Assembly (NCBI GenBank): GCA_017303335.1
Contig: JAFLBK010000001.1
Coordinates: 377,001-441,000 of the forward strand
Origin: Chitinophagales bacterium
GTDB taxonomy: Bacteria; Bacteroidota; Bacteroidia; Chitinophagales; Chitinophagaceae
Direction of reading: 5' to 3'
DNA length: 64,000 nt
Shown: positions 24,422 to 32,574 of the stretch, piece by piece
How positions within the stretch are numbered: position 1 is the stretch's first letter
Layout: each line of letters starts with the position of its first letter
Program-made: the position numbers and the translations under genes
The notes under the pieces: model-generated
Databases searched by the model: none
The model's input: the letters and a program-made list of their open reading frames with translations, nothing else
What the model was told of the DNA's origin: nothing

Positions 24422-26680
24422 CTACAGTTTTATGACTTTGGATACATAATTCACCTTGTCGGTTCGTATTATATATATGCCGGCAGGTAAACTGCTTAAG
24501 TCAATATTTGTTTTCAGCGAGCCACGGTTCATCAGTCTCAGCATTACTTTTCCACGTATATCCAGAATTTCTATCTGCGACAACTTTGAAGGGTGTGTTA
24601 AAGTTATCATACTTGTTGCTGGATTTGGATAAACAGAGAAACTGCCGTTTTGATTGTTCATTTCCGGAACATTCTTCAGGTTGAAATTTGATGAGCCGGT
24701 TCCGGTAAGTGAAGGAGTTCCGCTGACGCAACCATTATATGCTTGTACAATGAATGTTCCGTTAATATCCGGCTGAGCCAAAACGAAGTCACTGTTCGAT
24801 ACAGGCTTCAACTCTACGTATCCATTCACGGGGTGTGCATCCAGCTTTACAATTACTGAAGCTGAAATGGTTGTTTGTGCGGATGATTTTATCCACGTGG
24901 CAGATTCAGTGAGCGGGGTTGAGTAGTTGCCCGTAATCGTTATGTCGCTTAAGCAGGGAGTATTACACTGCAGGCCCAGGCAATCTGAGACCCTGTCTTC
25001 TGAATAGTAAATACTGGGAACACACTCATTCACGCGAACACAAATCTTCAGGGAACCGGCGCTGTTATTTATGTATGGATAGTCGATACCTCTTGTCAAT
25101 GTGATGGAATTGCCATACTTAATGGAATTGGTGACATTGACCCCGCTTTCGGAATAGAAATTGAGCCATTTGAATGTGAGCGATGGGTTACCGCTTACAA
25201 CTTCCAGCCGGTAACCGATATTGCACATGCCGGGATAGTTACCCAATGCACATTCATCTTCCACTTCAACAGTATTGACACCATCCGATAAGATGTTGAA
25301 CCACCTGATATCTGTTGGTGCGGTTTGTTGTGTACCGCCCGAACCGGGTGTCCAGGTTTGTGCCAGCAGAACAGCATTTCCCACATCTATTCTTCCTGAT
25401 CCCAGTTTATTGAGGTAACTGATATTATAAGGGATTTCGTATACATCCCGTGCGGAACATTTTAATATTGCCTCCACATCATCGGGTAGCAATGATGAGT
25501 TTACCGATAAAATCAGGGCAGCAGCGCCTGCTACCATTGGAGCAGAATAAGAAGTACCGTAATATCCACCATATGCATTGTCGGCCGTGATTTTTGATGT
25601 AGTTACCAGGTACCCCGGTGCACAAAGATCAACATTGGGGTTATGGGTAAAAGTTGTTCCTACAGATGGATTAAGGGGGCGTAACGTATGTACATCCTTG
25701 ACACTATATGTGTTGATACCACAAGTGAGTAATTCTGCCAAAGTATAAATATGTCCGACTGCTGTGACTGAAATGACATGATTATAAGACGCAGGATAAA
25801 CATCTCCTTCCTGCCCGCAGTTGGTATTACCTGCTGCTCCCACGATCACAGTATGATAAAGATCATATACGATGTCAATGACATCCTGTTCGGATGGTAT
25901 CGGCGAACATGATGTTAACCAGCTGCAATTAACCACCTTTGCACCATTTTGTGCAGCCAGTAGTATATTGTCATAGGAATAAGCATCGTAAAGATCCAGT
26001 TTGCAATTATAACCTACACTTGCTATTCCTGCTCCGTTATTGGTATTACCTGCTGCCATTGTTGCTGTACCCAGGCCATGATCCAGATCGAAAATATCGA
26101 AAGGATAAGCATTGTCCACTACCACTTTCCCAGCAAGTTCTTCGTGAGTTCTCCTGAAGTTAACGTCCGTCATTGCGATACGGATAGCAGGGTTGCCGGT
26201 GGTAATATCCCATGCAGCGGGCGCATTCACCAGGTCATTCTGAAGGTTACTGCACCGCGGAATGCAAACAGGATTGAAGCATACCAGGTTATAATCATTG
26301 GGTAATACAAGCATTTCGGGCTTATTCACCAGGTATATTTTTCTGTCCAGTGCACTGCTGTTCAAAGCCTGCAGTTTATTATACAGATCCGCAATACTGC
26401 CTGAGCTTTTAATACGGTATATAAGCCCAAGTCTGGCTGCTTTAGGATGATCTACTTTGCTGGCATTCGGATATTCTTTATTGAATATGGTGATACCGGC
26501 AGCATTTAAAATGCCCATCAGTTTTGGATCTGAACCCGAAAGCGTATACATCTTCTGCGTTTCGGAGAATAGTGCCGCAGGAATGTCTGCCTCCGATCTG
26601 AACTGGAGCAATATGTGGTCCTGCGCTTTTGCCCCCACTAAGGAAAGCAAAATACTTATTATTAAAAATAGCTCTTTCAT
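24422..26680 (-). CDS. Secreted S8 (subtilisin-like) serine protease with T9SS sorting domain
   Basis: 752 residues. A signal peptide (about 1-19, ending GAKAQ) is followed by an N-terminal region (20-145) and the S8 domain: Asp172 (AMTDVNFRRTHEE), His201 (DHGLGTATMAAG), oxyanion Asn285 (AAGNTN) and Ser377 (GTSYSAPMVAG). The His motif has two extra residues compared with the usual HGTxxAG. Then come beta-sandwich regions (about 455-655) and a type A T9SS sorting domain (YPNPATSMITL ... LPAGIYIIRTDKVNYVSKVIKL). It should be exported through T9SS. It starts 11 bases after the repeat-protein gene, so they form an operon; low-GC codon use matches that gene. Confidence 0.9.
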   Translation of the reverse strand: MKELFLIISILLSLVGAKAQDHILLQFRSEADIPAALFSETQKMYTLSGSDPKLMGILNAAGITIFNKEYPNASKVDHPKAARLGLIYRIKSSGSIADLYNKLQALNSSALDRKIYLVNKPEMLVLPNDYNLVCFNPVCIPRCSNLQNDLVNAPAAWDITTGNPAIRIAMTDVNFRRTHEELAGKVVVDNAYPFDIFDLDHGLGTATMAAGNTNNGAGIASVGYNCKLDLYDAYSYDNILLAAQNGAKVVNCSWLTSCSPIPSEQDVIDIVYDLYHTVIVGAAGNTNCGQEGDVYPASYNHVISVTAVGHIYTLAELLTCGINTYSVKDVHTLRPLNPSVGTTFTHNPNVDLCAPGYLVTTSKITADNAYGGYYGTSYSAPMVAGAAALILSVNSSLLPDDVEAILKCSARDVYEIPYNISYLNKLGSGRIDVGNAVLLAQTWTPGSGGTQQTAPTDIRWFNILSDGVNTVEVEDECALGNYPGMCNIGYRLEVVSGNPSLTFKWLNFYSESGVNVTNSIKYGNSITLTRGIDYPYINNSAGSLKICVRVNECVPSIYYSEDRVSDCLGLQCNTPCLSDITITGNYSTPLTESATWIKSSAQTTISASVIVKLDAHPVNGYVELKPVSNSDFVLAQPDINGTFIVQAYNGCVSGTPSLTGTGSSNFNLKNVPEMNNQNGSFSVYPNPATSMITLTHPSKLSQIEILDIRGKVMLRLMNRGSLKTNIDLSSLPAGIYIIRTDKVNYVSKVIKL

Positions 26681-26691
26681 AACTTTCCTTA

Positions 26692-28614
26692 TTATTTATT
26701 GGTGATCGGTATTGAATTTCTCAGGCTGGCGTTTTCTTTTTCAAGGCGCTCAACTTTTTTGTTTATTTCGATCAGGTATAAGGTCAGTTCTTCAATCTTT
26801 TCCATTTGCTTGGAGAACATCTGCCCTACATCAATTCCACCATCTTTTACAATTGCCTCAGCAGAGGATATTCCAGGCAGGTGTTTATTCGATCTTATGA
26901 ATGATTCAACTTCAGTAAGCGGAGTAAGCCTGTATTTCTCAGTAAATACATAATCAGCCCAATTGCTTCCGGCTTTAAGTGCCACTTTTACTTTTTCTGC
27001 CAGTATTCCATCAGATACATAGAGTTTGTAACCGGTTGGGAGGGTAGTAATGCCTGTTCCGATGATCACTGCACCACTATTTGAATTTTCTATATTATTT
27101 GTACCGATAGCTGAAGTGGACCAATAAGAGCTACTTGATGAAGAAATAATGTAAGGTTGGCTAACTGTACCTATGCCTGCAACAGAAATACCTGCTCCGG
27201 CCTGTATGATGGTTTCAGAACCATCGGCTGGTGATCCGCTGCCGGCAGCTTCAAGCACCACGTCACCGGTTGCATTAACCGACAATACCTTTCCGGATGA
27301 TGCTCCTGCGGTTGAAGCCGAAGTAAGATTCGTAAATCGAAGACCTGAATTACCATCCGTACCATGTTTTACTTCGAGTCTTGCTGCCGGCGTTACTGTT
27401 CCAAAACCAGCATTGCCATTGTTATCAATAAACAGCCTTTGATTGTTCTGGCCATCGGCTAATATTATTGTATTGCTGAGAGACGTAGAAAGGCCGGTAG
27501 CATTTCCGATTATCGTATTATAGCTTCCGGTGCTTACGCCTCCGCCGGCACCGTAACCAATAAATGTATTGAGTGCTCCGGTGGTATTGTCATAACCACT
27601 GTTGTAACCGAAGGCAGTATTGGTATTGCCGGTTGAATTCATGTACAATGACTGGTAGCCTACACCCGTGTTGGCATAACCGGTGGAATTGCCATTCAAT
27701 GCACCAAAGGCTACTGCTGTATTCTGGTAGCCTGTTGTGCTGAATGTAAGTGTATTATAACCCAATGCAGTATTGCGATCTGCTGTTGTATTCGATGCCA
27801 GCGATTGATAGCCCACTGCAGTATTATACCTGCCCGTGGTATTGCTGAACATAGAGTGCCAGCCATTTGCCGTGTTCCTGTATGCAGTAGTATTATTTTG
27901 TAATGCTCCGCCGCCGGTAGCTGTATTGTCTTCACCGGAATTTGATGCCAGGGCACTTGCTCCCACTGCTGTGCTTCCATTAGCATTACCGGTACCTACC
28001 GTTACACCATTAATCAGTGCATTACCGCCTAAATTTAATTTGAACGCAACAGATGGAGCTATGCCGATGCCTGTATTGCCGTCATCGGTAACAGTTACCA
28101 GGTTTGACGCACTGCTGTTTTGGATCAGGAATGATGTGGTTCCCGATGTTGAGCCGGCCCCGGTTACATGTAACCTTGCTGCAGGGGAAGAGTTGCCGAT
28201 TCCTATCTGTCCGCCTGAATTGATAACAAATCTGTCTGTTGCAGTAAACGGCGAAGTGGTGATGGCATCCGCGATACGGAAAAGGCCGCTGTTGTTTGAA
28301 TTGATCGAATACTGACGCCCGGTAGATGCAGTCGTATTTTGAAGAAATATAGTTGGACTTGTAACCATTGTACCTGCCGTGCCCGTTCCATCGCCGGTAC
28401 CATAGTGTTTCACAGTTCCGTTAACCGAAAGCTTAAAAGCTGTTGCAGTCGTGGAGGCAATTGATGTAAGGCCTGTATTGTTTAGCGTGTTAGAAGCTGC
28501 CGGGGTTTGCGCATTTCCAAACTGGCAGGTGCAAATGGCCAGTAACAACACTAAGGATTTAAAATTGATACGGTTTTCTTTTTTTGAAATTTCCGCTTTC
28601 TGATTGGGGTTCAT
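26692..28614 (-). CDS. Secreted head-repeat protein with C-terminal coiled coil
   Basis: 640 residues. The N-terminal signal sequence (about 16-36, SLVLLLAICTCQFGNAQ) leads to a long beta-rich region, then about nine 22-24-residue repeats (about 215-385), for example NTTGRYNTAVGYQSLAS and NSTGYANTGVGYQSLYM, of the same family as the gene at 3582. After a linker the C-terminus reads KVKVALKAGSNWADYVFTEK, LTEVESFIRSNKHLPGISS and a coiled coil (about 600-635). There is no S74 SDxRxK motif, so it lacks the self-cleaving chaperone of its relative. It is probably a trimeric surface or secreted fibre. First gene of an operon with the S8 protease. Confidence 0.82.
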   Translation of the reverse strand: MNPNQKAEISKKENRINFKSLVLLLAICTCQFGNAQTPAASNTLNNTGLTSIASTTATAFKLSVNGTVKHYGTGDGTGTAGTMVTSPTIFLQNTTASTGRQYSINSNNSGLFRIADAITTSPFTATDRFVINSGGQIGIGNSSPAARLHVTGAGSTSGTTSFLIQNSSASNLVTVTDDGNTGIGIAPSVAFKLNLGGNALINGVTVGTGNANGSTAVGASALASNSGEDNTATGGGALQNNTTAYRNTANGWHSMFSNTTGRYNTAVGYQSLASNTTADRNTALGYNTLTFSTTGYQNTAVAFGALNGNSTGYANTGVGYQSLYMNSTGNTNTAFGYNSGYDNTTGALNTFIGYGAGGGVSTGSYNTIIGNATGLSTSLSNTIILADGQNNQRLFIDNNGNAGFGTVTPAARLEVKHGTDGNSGLRFTNLTSASTAGASSGKVLSVNATGDVVLEAAGSGSPADGSETIIQAGAGISVAGIGTVSQPYIISSSSSSYWSTSAIGTNNIENSNSGAVIIGTGITTLPTGYKLYVSDGILAEKVKVALKAGSNWADYVFTEKYRLTPLTEVESFIRSNKHLPGISSAEAIVKDGGIDVGQMFSKQMEKIEELTLYLIEINKKVERLEKENASLRNSIPITNK

Positions 28615-28926
28615 AATTATTGTTTTTAAATGAAGAATAAGTCTATCGGTAACTGCAGGGAATAGAATAAAGGAATAAAGTAGTTTTGAAAAAATCCAAC
28701 AACAATTTTTAAGGTTTTTGCGTCATATGAGTGATGATTTGACCATCATATTTTGTTTTTTTCCTCAATTTTTTTTGATGTTTTCACTGGTCGGGAGCAA
28801 AAATTAGCAATTGAGACTGGAAATAAAATACTACTTTATGGTAATAACGATTTGATAAAGAGGATGGCGTATATCACCACTTCCTCAAAATTTATTTGAA
28901 GTATTTGTGCTAATTTGGTTATTGAA
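28615..28926. promoter_or_regulatory. AT-rich divergent intergenic region
   Basis: 312 bases between the divergent repeat-protein and acetyltransferase starts. It is strongly AT-rich with long T runs (28758-28778) and holds no credible gene, RNA or repeat. Both promoters of the island should be here, but I see no exact TAnnTTTG box in either direction. Confidence 0.5.
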
Positions 28927-29802
28927 ATGCCATTTACGATCAAAATAGCAGACGTTAGTGATCCAGTAATTGACCTCAGCCTCAGGCAATTGATAAAGGA
29001 AGCCACTAATGCTACCAACCTCCTGCCTGAAAAATTCCTGACGGCCAACCTAGACAGTGGCTCATCCCGAAAGAGCTTTTTTCTGGTGGCTGTTGAAAAC
29101 GGGCAGGTCATAGGGTGTAATGCATTCCTGGCTTACGACTTTGTAATAAACGGCATTGGTCATACCGGCTACCAAAGCTGCTGGACAGCAACTCATCCCC
29201 AGCACCAGGGTAAAAAAGTATTCAGCAACCTTATCAATGAGGCGAAAGACATGCTGAAACGGGAAGGCGCAGGATTCATTTACGGGATTGCCAATGATAG
29301 CTCGAATCCGATCTTTACAAAACGACTTGGCTTCACTGAAACAGAAACGCTTGTTTTACGGATCCCGAATTTACCGGGATACAAAAATTCCTATCTTTCC
29401 GGAAAGGCTTTCCCGCCTGTAAAGAACTGTGTTGTAAATGAAGAGCAGGTAAAAGCACACAAACTTTTACAGTATCCCAATCAAATAAAGGAGATACGGT
29501 ATAATGAAAGCTGGCTTTGGGGGAAACTGTTACATAAAAGAAAGTTCGGGATCAGGCTGCCCGTTTTTCATGTTGGGGGTATAAGCCTCTCTTCTGCGGG
29601 TGACCTTAAGGGATTATTGACAGAGGTATTCCGGCAGTATAATATTTTATTCATCCAGTTTGTAAGCTGCGGATCTAATACATTCAATGGGTCACTTAAA
29701 GGCTGGAAGAAAGCAAATATGAATGGTTTCATTTTCTATAGTCTGAATATACCTGAACCCGAACACCTGGACCTTATGGTAGGTGTACTTGATGTGTTTT
29801 AA
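28927..29802 (+). CDS. GNAT family N-acetyltransferase
   Basis: 291 residues from the ATG at 28927; a TTG four codons upstream is possible. The acetyl-CoA-binding motif is THPQHQGKKVFSNLI, followed by FIYGIANDSSNPIFTKRLGF, the GNAT motif B pattern. The C-terminal half (about 150-291) is not recognised and may bind the acceptor. The substrate is unknown. The gene ends 7 bases before a polysaccharide deacetylase, so the pair may add and remove acyl groups on the same glycan. Low GC matches the island. Confidence 0.82.
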   Translation: MPFTIKIADVSDPVIDLSLRQLIKEATNATNLLPEKFLTANLDSGSSRKSFFLVAVENGQVIGCNAFLAYDFVINGIGHTGYQSCWTATHPQHQGKKVFSNLINEAKDMLKREGAGFIYGIANDSSNPIFTKRLGFTETETLVLRIPNLPGYKNSYLSGKAFPPVKNCVVNEEQVKAHKLLQYPNQIKEIRYNESWLWGKLLHKRKFGIRLPVFHVGGISLSSAGDLKGLLTEVFRQYNILFIQFVSCGSNTFNGSLKGWKKANMNGFIFYSLNIPEPEHLDLMVGVLDVF

Positions 29803-29809
29803 TGCATAA

Positions 29810-30748
29810 ATGAAGAATATGAGTAAAGGCATTGCATTGATTTTTCATAAAGAAGAAGACGGCAATTTGTTTGAACAGATCCTTCTGGTCCTGAAGGCCG
29901 GTTATTCATTGGTAACTGCTACAGAACTGGAACAGCTTCTGTTACAAAAGAAAAGTACTGCAAATACCTGTCACATTACATTTGATGATGGCCTGCTCTC
30001 ATTTTATACAGTGGTCTTTCCTTTATTGAAAAAACACAAGGTTCCTGCATCTCTTTTTGTATCACCCGAAGTGATATCTTCCCGGAAGAATTTCTGGTTC
30101 CAGGAAACAGAAGGTTATGATGAAACAATATTGAAAAGCATTGTTTCTTCCGAATTGGGCCTGCCTGTGACCAAACTTGGCGGGTTCTCTTCGCAACAGG
30201 TATTGAAATGCCTGCCCTTGAAAAGGATAAATAATATTATCGCATCATACCGCCAGCAAACCGGCTCTGAAGAGAAGAGTCCCCTGAATATGAATACTGA
30301 TCAATTAAGGGAACTGGATGCATCGGGTTTGGTAACCATTGGTGCTCATACGATCAATCACCCGGTTTTGAAAAATGAGAATGACCAGGATTGTTTTGAT
30401 GAGATCGACCGCTCCGTAAAAGGGCTGGCAGAAATGCTGCATCATCCCGTACGCTATTTTGCTTATCCCAATGGAAGACCGGTACTTGATTTTGGAGAAA
30501 GGGAAACGAATTATTTGCATAAGGCAGGCATCAGTATGGCTTTTTCAACGGAATTGGACAACTTGGCCGGTACCAAAAACATATTGAGTGTTCCCCGGAT
30601 GGGATTCCCCCGGATGGGGCTTTCCGTAACCAATCCATTAATTAAATTCAGGATCGGGTTAGGTAAGAAATGGATTGATATTAGATCTATCGGAAAACCT
30701 ACTGAAAAAGAGATAAGGGAAAATCTCAAAAAGATTATATCGATCTAA
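29810..30748 (+). CDS. Polysaccharide deacetylase (NodB family)
   Basis: 312 residues. The NodB metal-binding residues are present: ITFDDG (Asp59, Asp60), GAHTINHPVL (His180, His184), and the later YFAYPNGRP motif. No signal peptide is seen, so it may act in the cytoplasm or on a membrane-bound precursor, as in glycan assembly. An insertion of about 90 residues lies between motif 1 and motif 2. ATG at 29810 or 29819 are both possible. It is the second gene of a two-gene unit with the GNAT enzyme. Confidence 0.87.
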   Translation: MKNMSKGIALIFHKEEDGNLFEQILLVLKAGYSLVTATELEQLLLQKKSTANTCHITFDDGLLSFYTVVFPLLKKHKVPASLFVSPEVISSRKNFWFQETEGYDETILKSIVSSELGLPVTKLGGFSSQQVLKCLPLKRINNIIASYRQQTGSEEKSPLNMNTDQLRELDASGLVTIGAHTINHPVLKNENDQDCFDEIDRSVKGLAEMLHHPVRYFAYPNGRPVLDFGERETNYLHKAGISMAFSTELDNLAGTKNILSVPRMGFPRMGLSVTNPLIKFRIGLGKKWIDIRSIGKPTEKEIRENLKKIISI

Positions 30749-30801
30749 ACATTATCACCCAGTTCACCAGCCCAGGCTGTTCAATCCGATCGCATTGTTT
30801 T

Positions 30802-30831
30802 AAAAAAATCCCCCCGTTTAGGCGGAGGGAT
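30802..30831 (-). terminator. Rho-independent terminator of tig
   Basis: On the minus strand TCCCTCCG pairs with CGGGGGGA (one G-T pair) around a short loop and is followed by a run of seven T. It lies 22 bases after the tig stop codon. Confidence 0.8.
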
Positions 30832-30852
30832 GTATATTGAAAAGCGATTCTT

Positions 30853-32220
30853 TTAGTGATGGTGATGATGCTGCATGGCATTCAGTTCTTCGGGTGTAAC
30901 CGTCTTCTCTTTCGGCTTCACCTGTGTCTCGAGCCAGCTGAACAATTTCTCGGCGATCAGCCTGCGGTAACTTCCGTCTACCTGCTTCTCGTCTTTCATC
31001 ATCCGGTCTACATAACTTTCCATCCAGCTTGTATCGTCGCCCAGGTTCATGCTGCCAAAGTAACGCATGATCTCGTTGCGCATGTATGCCCGCAGTTCTT
31101 CCTGGTTTACTTCCAGTTTCTGTTCCCGTACCAGTTTGTCGCTGATCAGGGTCCATTTCAACTGGCTGCTGAAACCGGGAAATTCCGCTTCGGCTTCTTC
31201 GGCGGTCTTTTCTTTTTCGCCGCTGGTTTGCAGCCAGCGTTTTAAGAATTCGGCCGGGAATTCCATCGTGGTTTCATCCACGAGGAAGTGATAGATCTGG
31301 TCCTGCAGCTGGTTCCGGCTCTGGGCATTCCAGTAAGCCTCGATTTCTTCCTTGATGGCGGCCTTCAGTTCTTCCGTTGTTTTGATTTCTTTACCGGGAT
31401 AGATCTCTTTGAAGAAATCTTCATTCAGTTCTCTTTTTTCCACCAGCCCGATCTTGGTGATGGCCAGGTTGAAATATTTTTTTGCCGCTTCCTTGTCGTC
31501 TTTATCAAACCCGAGATCTTCAAGGATCATGGCGAGTTTATCGTCGTCGAATGCTTTGCTCAGTTGTACCGTAACCACGTCGTCCACCTTTGTACCCATG
31601 AATTTCTTCTGCACCGCGGCGGTGAAATATTTAAGGATCACGGAGTTTTCTTTGCTGGCTCCACCTTCCACGGCATTTCCATCCTTATCACTTTCGGTGA
31701 AGTTCAGGTTCAGAACGGTTTCTTCGCTTGCTACGGTTTCGGGTTCGGTCATTTTGCCGCCCTTGATCTGCATGCGGTTAATCTCTTCGTCTACCATGGC
31801 GTCGGTGGCCGCTACTTTATGCAGGGTGAGCTTCGCTTTTCCCAGGTCGGGCAGACTGAATTCCGGCTTCAGGCCGATCTCGAATCCGAATTCGTATTCG
31901 GCCGGGTTGTTCAGGTCCATGTTCTGCTGGTTGCCCGCCAGGGGAAGGGGTTGGCCGAAGATATCGGGCCTTTCATTATTGAGCCAGTTGTACAGTTCTT
32001 TTTCAACGGCGCGGAGGATCTCATCGGTGAAGATGGAGTTGCCGTACATTTTCTTGATCATCCCGGCTGGAACCATGCCCTTACGAAAGCCGGGGATATT
32101 CGCTGTTCTTCCGTATTCTTTGAGTTTTTTCTCGAAAGAGGCCAGGTAATCTTCCTTTGCCACTTTAACCGTCAGTTTATCGTGTAACTGCCCGATACGC
32201 TCTCTTGTAATTGTTGCCAT
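30853..32220 (-). CDS. tig: Trigger factor, with natural C-terminal His5 tail
   Basis: 455 residues. A ribosome-bound chaperone for nascent chains. The N-terminal ribosome-docking domain has the signature GFRKGMVPAGMIKKMYG (about 44-60). The peptidyl-prolyl isomerase region of classical trigger factor is poorly conserved, as is common in this phylum, and the helical arms fill about 260-430. The last residues are MQ followed by five His, encoded CATCATCACCATCAC just before TAA. The gene stands alone between its terminator and tRNA-Leu. Confidence 0.93.
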   Translation of the reverse strand: MATITRERIGQLHDKLTVKVAKEDYLASFEKKLKEYGRTANIPGFRKGMVPAGMIKKMYGNSIFTDEILRAVEKELYNWLNNERPDIFGQPLPLAGNQQNMDLNNPAEYEFGFEIGLKPEFSLPDLGKAKLTLHKVAATDAMVDEEINRMQIKGGKMTEPETVASEETVLNLNFTESDKDGNAVEGGASKENSVILKYFTAAVQKKFMGTKVDDVVTVQLSKAFDDDKLAMILEDLGFDKDDKEAAKKYFNLAITKIGLVEKRELNEDFFKEIYPGKEIKTTEELKAAIKEEIEAYWNAQSRNQLQDQIYHFLVDETTMEFPAEFLKRWLQTSGEKEKTAEEAEAEFPGFSSQLKWTLISDKLVREQKLEVNQEELRAYMRNEIMRYFGSMNLGDDTSWMESYVDRMMKDEKQVDGSYRRLIAEKLFSWLETQVKPKEKTVTPEELNAMQHHHHH

Positions 32221-32284
32221 TTGAAACGTTTAAAAATTTGCGGATCCGGTCGTTTCCGTTTTGGGTAAACCCCGGGTCCTGTTT

Positions 32285-32369
32285 TGGTGCGGATGATAGG
32301 GGTCGAACCTACATGGATTGCTCCGCCAGATCCTAAGTCTGGTGCGTCTGCCAATTTCGCCACATCCGC
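32285..32369 (-). tRNA. tRNA-Leu (anticodon UAG)
   Basis: The minus strand reads acceptor GCGGATG, D-arm GCG/CGC, anticodon stem CCAGA/TCTGG with loop CTTAGGA (anticodon UAG, reads CUN codons), a long variable arm CGGAGCAATCCATG typical of leucine tRNA, T-arm loop TTCGACC, and acceptor CATCCGC with A discriminator and an encoded CCA (32285-32287). Its 5' flank holds two imperfect copies of its own first half. No other tRNA is seen in the window. Confidence 0.95.
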
Positions 32370-32370
32370 T

Positions 32371-32464
32371 TGTCTGGTGCGTCTGCTCCCCACAGCATTG
32401 TGGGGACCACATCCGCTTGTCTGGTGCGTCTGCTCCCCACAGCATTGTGGGGACCACATCCGCT
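32371..32464 (-). repeat. Two tandem 47-bp copies resembling the 5' half of tRNA-Leu with a palindrome in place of the D-loop
   Basis: Copies at 32371-32417 and 32418-32464 are identical. On the minus strand each holds GCGGATGTGG (tRNA nucleotides 1-10), then the palindrome TCCCCACAATGCTGTGGGGA (8-bp stem, 4-base loop), then GCAGACGCACCAGAC (the tRNA sequence from the D-loop end into the anticodon stem). In the real tRNA the same two blocks are joined by CGAAATTG. The copies lack an anticodon loop, T-arm and 3' acceptor strand, so they cannot be functional tRNAs. They lie directly upstream of the tRNA and may be in its precursor. Confidence 0.9.
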
Positions 32465-32511
32465 TGTTTACCGGTCTTTTGGTAAGGTAAACAGCCCCTT
32501 TTCGGGGGCTG
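32465..32511. other. Two adjoining hairpins between tRNA repeats and rel
   Basis: TGTTTACC (32465-32472) pairs with GGTAAACA (32486-32493), and the overlapping CAGCCCC (32492-32498) pairs with GGGGCTG (32505-32511). They share two bases, so only one can fully form. Read on the minus strand, the second has a TTTACC tail and resembles a weak terminator, though no gene precedes it on that strand. They may be part of the rel leader on the other strand. Confidence 0.5.
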
Positions 32512-32574
32512 CAAAGCTACTGCATTTCAGCTAAACGGAAAACAGATTTGTTTTCCGTAAATTCGTCGTAACCG

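Noticed and set aside
28615..28926. Small RNA or gene in the AT-rich gap
   Set aside because: No stem-loop with T-run, no tRNA-like fold and no credible frame was found.
32371..32464. CRISPR array
   Set aside because: Only two units in direct contact with no spacers; the unit derives from tRNA-Leu.
32172..32514. Minus-strand frames of about 95 codons across the tRNA-Leu region
   Set aside because: They translate a tRNA and its repeats; the repeated Cys/Trp-rich words are an artefact of the 47-bp repeat.
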